A stretch of 21,820 bases of DNA. Origin: Methanomicrobia archaeon (lineage in GTDB: Archaea; Methanobacteriota_B; Thermococci; Methanofastidiosales; NM3). The position numbers and the translations under genes are program-made. Shown piece after piece: positions 20,370 to 21,820 of the stretch. Within the stretch, counting starts at the first letter, position 1. Each line of letters starts with the position of its first letter. The notes under the pieces are model-generated. The model was not told where the DNA came from. It was given only the letters and a program-made list of their open reading frames with translations, and ran no database searches. Location of the stretch: the NCBI GenBank assembly GCA_030603445.1, contig JAUVXU010000021.1, positions 1-21,820 of the forward strand, given 5' to 3'.

Positions 20370-21820
20370 GTGAAACGAGTTCTTGTTATTTTGATTATAG
20401 TATTGATGATTGTGCCGTTGTGTGGGTGTATTGGTGGCAGCGATACTACGACGATTCATGTGACACCCACGGGTTCCACCATCGAGGATGCCATCACAGA
20501 CATTGGCAATGGGGGTACAATATACGTCGAACCTGGGACATATTATGTGAATATAGTGATCGACAATCCAGGGAAGTCCTTCTCTCTTATCAGTACGGGT
20601 GGATCTAATGTGACGATTCTTGACGGTTACAATGGAAGTGTCATCCAAATTCTCAACACCGGCGTGCACACTATCACCGTCGAGGGATTCATTATAGAGG
20701 ATGGCTATGCGCATTATGGTAGTGGTATGTGCAACTTCAATTCATCCCCGATTGTGACCGACTGTCTATTTATTAGCAACGATGCTCGCTATTATGGTGG
20801 CATAATGGCCAACTATAATTCCCATCCGATTGTCACCAACTGCATGTTCAGTGGCAATGATGGTAGGGGTATGTACAACGACGAATCATCCCCAACCGTC
20901 ACGAACTGCACGTTCAATAGTAATGATGGCGGTGGAATGTACAACCTCAATTCATCCCCTACTGTCACGAACTGCACGTTCGCCGACAACAATGCGGGTG
21001 ATGGAGGGGGAATGTGCAATATCAATTCATCTTCTATTGTCACGAATTGCACCTTCAGCGGCAACGTGGCCTATACAAGTGGCGGTGGAATGTACAACCT
21101 CAATTCATCCCTAACAATCACCGAATGCATGTTTGATCGCAACTATGCCGAAGAAGATGGCGGAGGTATGTACAACGACGAATCATCCCCTACTGTCACG
21201 AACTGCACGTTCACATATAACAGGGCGGATTTTGGTGGTGGTATATCCAACGAAAATTCCCACCCAATCGTCACCAACTGCACGTTTGAGGAAAACTGTG
21301 CAAGTTGGGATGGTGGCGGAATGTTCAATGAAGAATCATCCCCTACAGTCTCTGACTGCACATTCACTAATAACGCAGCAGAGGGAGAATATGACGGTGG
21401 AGGCATGTGCAATAAAAAATCATCCCCGATAGTCACTGACTGCACGTTTGAGGAAAACTATGCAAACTGGGGTGGGGGGGGCATGACCAACTATGATGAT
21501 TCCTATCCGATAATCACGAATTGCACGTTCACTAGAAATCGAGGGGATTATGGCGGTGGAATGTACAACCTCAATTCATCCCCTACTGTCACGAACTGCA
21601 CGTTTGCCAATAACGATGTGAATGATGATGGTGGCGGAATGTACAACTATCACTCTTCTCCTGCAGTCACCGACTGTATATTTACCGGCAATAATGTTAT
21701 ATCGGGCGGCGGCATGTACAATGAAGAATCCAGTCCAATCGTCACCAACTGCACGTTTGAGGGAAATAAAGTAACACAAGAGGGTGGCGGAATGTATAAC
21801 TATCACTCCTCCTCTGAAGT
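20370..21820 (+). CDS. Lipoprotein with repetitive right-handed parallel beta-helix (3' end outside window)
   Basis: The frame is open from GTG 20370 (an in-frame TGA lies 6 nt upstream) to the right edge, at least 483 residues. It starts MKRVLVILIIVLMIVPLCGC then IGGSD, a signal peptide with a lipobox-like LCGC. A pectate-lyase-like opening follows (TIEDAITDIGNGGTIYVEPG, SLISTGGSNVTILDG). From about residue 116, 14 complete coils of about 22-28 residues and one partial coil repeat GG-x-M-x-N-x-x-SSPTVTNCTF-x-x-N. The GG-[AG]-[IM] and F-x-x-N elements resemble the repeats of chlamydial Pmp adhesins and NosD/PbH1-type beta-helices. One Cys and one N-C-T sequon recur at the same place in most coils. 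A cell-surface binding or adhesion role is inferred; no catalytic site is apparent. Confidence 0.88.
   Translation, partial: MKRVLVILIIVLMIVPLCGCIGGSDTTTIHVTPTGSTIEDAITDIGNGGTIYVEPGTYYVNIVIDNPGKSFSLISTGGSNVTILDGYNGSVIQILNTGVHTITVEGFIIEDGYAHYGSGMCNFNSSPIVTDCLFISNDARYYGGIMANYNSHPIVTNCMFSGNDGRGMYNDESSPTVTNCTFNSNDGGGMYNLNSSPTVTNCTFADNNAGDGGGMCNINSSSIVTNCTFSGNVAYTSGGGMYNLNSSLTITECMFDRNYAEEDGGGMYNDESSPTVTNCTFTYNRADFGGGISNENSHPIVTNCTFEENCASWDGGGMFNEESSPTVSDCTFTNNAAEGEYDGGGMCNKKSSPIVTDCTFEENYANWGGGGMTNYDDSYPIITNCTFTRNRGDYGGGMYNLNSSPTVTNCTFANNDVNDDGGGMYNYHSSPAVTDCIFTGNNVISGGGMYNEESSPIVTNCTFEGNKVTQEGGGMYNYHSSSE
20718..21820 (+). repeat. Tandem coil-encoding repeats of 66-84 bp
   Basis: The DNA repeats with the protein coils, and some copies are nearly identical. 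A 55-bp stretch at 20926-20980 is repeated without change at 21550-21604, about 620 bp away. The unit around 20866-20916 is nearly the same as that at 21166-21216. Such identity beyond the protein level indicates recent duplication or gene conversion. Confidence 0.8.

Noticed and set aside
20141-20608. 155-aa open frame on the plus strand overlapping the small minus gene and the lipoprotein start
   Set aside because: The lipoprotein frame from 20370 has a signal peptide, lipobox and beta-helix repeats; this other frame is low-quality sequence.
20813-21445. Several open frames on both strands (for example 20830-21114, 21133-21432, 21143-21445)
   Set aside because: They are shadow frames produced by the repeats of the lipoprotein; their apparent repeats mirror the coil repeats.

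Overview
The window is archaeal and most likely euryarchaeal. It has an archaeal NusA-like KH protein, rpsL-rpsG-fusA of the archaeal type with an EF-2 that carries the diphthamide histidine, an archaeal type II GAPDH, DUF373 and COG1340 family proteins, TATA boxes about 25 nt upstream of leaderless starts, and purine-rich GGTGA-type ribosome binding sites inside operons. A lineage near the methanogens or anaerobic methane oxidisers would fit, but the sequence alone does not settle this.

Positions 1-3700 (+ strand) hold the translation operon: the end of the NusA-like gene, then rpsL, rpsG and fusA with overlapping stop/SD signals, closed by a hairpin plus T-tract. Positions 3786-9856 (- strand) hold two units. 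One is nadC followed at once by a Cas4-like protein that appears to have lost its nuclease residues. The other is a DUF373 membrane protein fused to a seven-blade propeller, followed by an STT3-like GT-C membrane glycosyltransferase. A 490-bp gap with no convincing gene follows, then a COG1340 coiled-coil gene (-).

Positions 11381-16625 are ordinary archaeal genes: a TrkA_N-DHH-DHHA1 phosphoesterase (+), deoC (-) divergent from the type II GAPDH gene (+), a secreted membrane-anchored S16 (Lon-type) serine protease (+), and tRNA-Val(UAC). The product of DeoC (glyceraldehyde 3-phosphate) is the substrate of GAPDH, so the divergent pair may form a small deoxynucleoside-carbon salvage unit.

Downstream of the tRNA the character changes. 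Thirty-two bases past the tRNA lies the decayed C-terminus of a tyrosine recombinase. It is followed by AT-rich DNA with a frameshifted membrane-anchored coiled-coil/transglutaminase-like gene between two 26-bp direct repeats, a double zinc-ribbon protein, a block rich in inverted repeats, small orphan ORFs, a ribbon-helix-helix regulator and an AbiJ-like abortive-infection protein. This looks like the worn remains of an element integrated at tRNA-Val that carried defence and regulatory cargo. The window ends inside a large lipoprotein gene (from 20370, open at the right edge) made of about 14 near-identical parallel beta-helix coils with GG-x-M / NCTF-x-x-N repeats.

No CRISPR array, rRNA or intact transposase was seen. 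The strongest leads are the inactive-looking Cas4-like protein coupled to nadC, the DUF373-propeller fusion beside the glycosyltransferase, the tRNA-Val island with its AbiJ-like gene and repeat-bracketed module, and the cysteine/sequon-laddered beta-helix lipoprotein.
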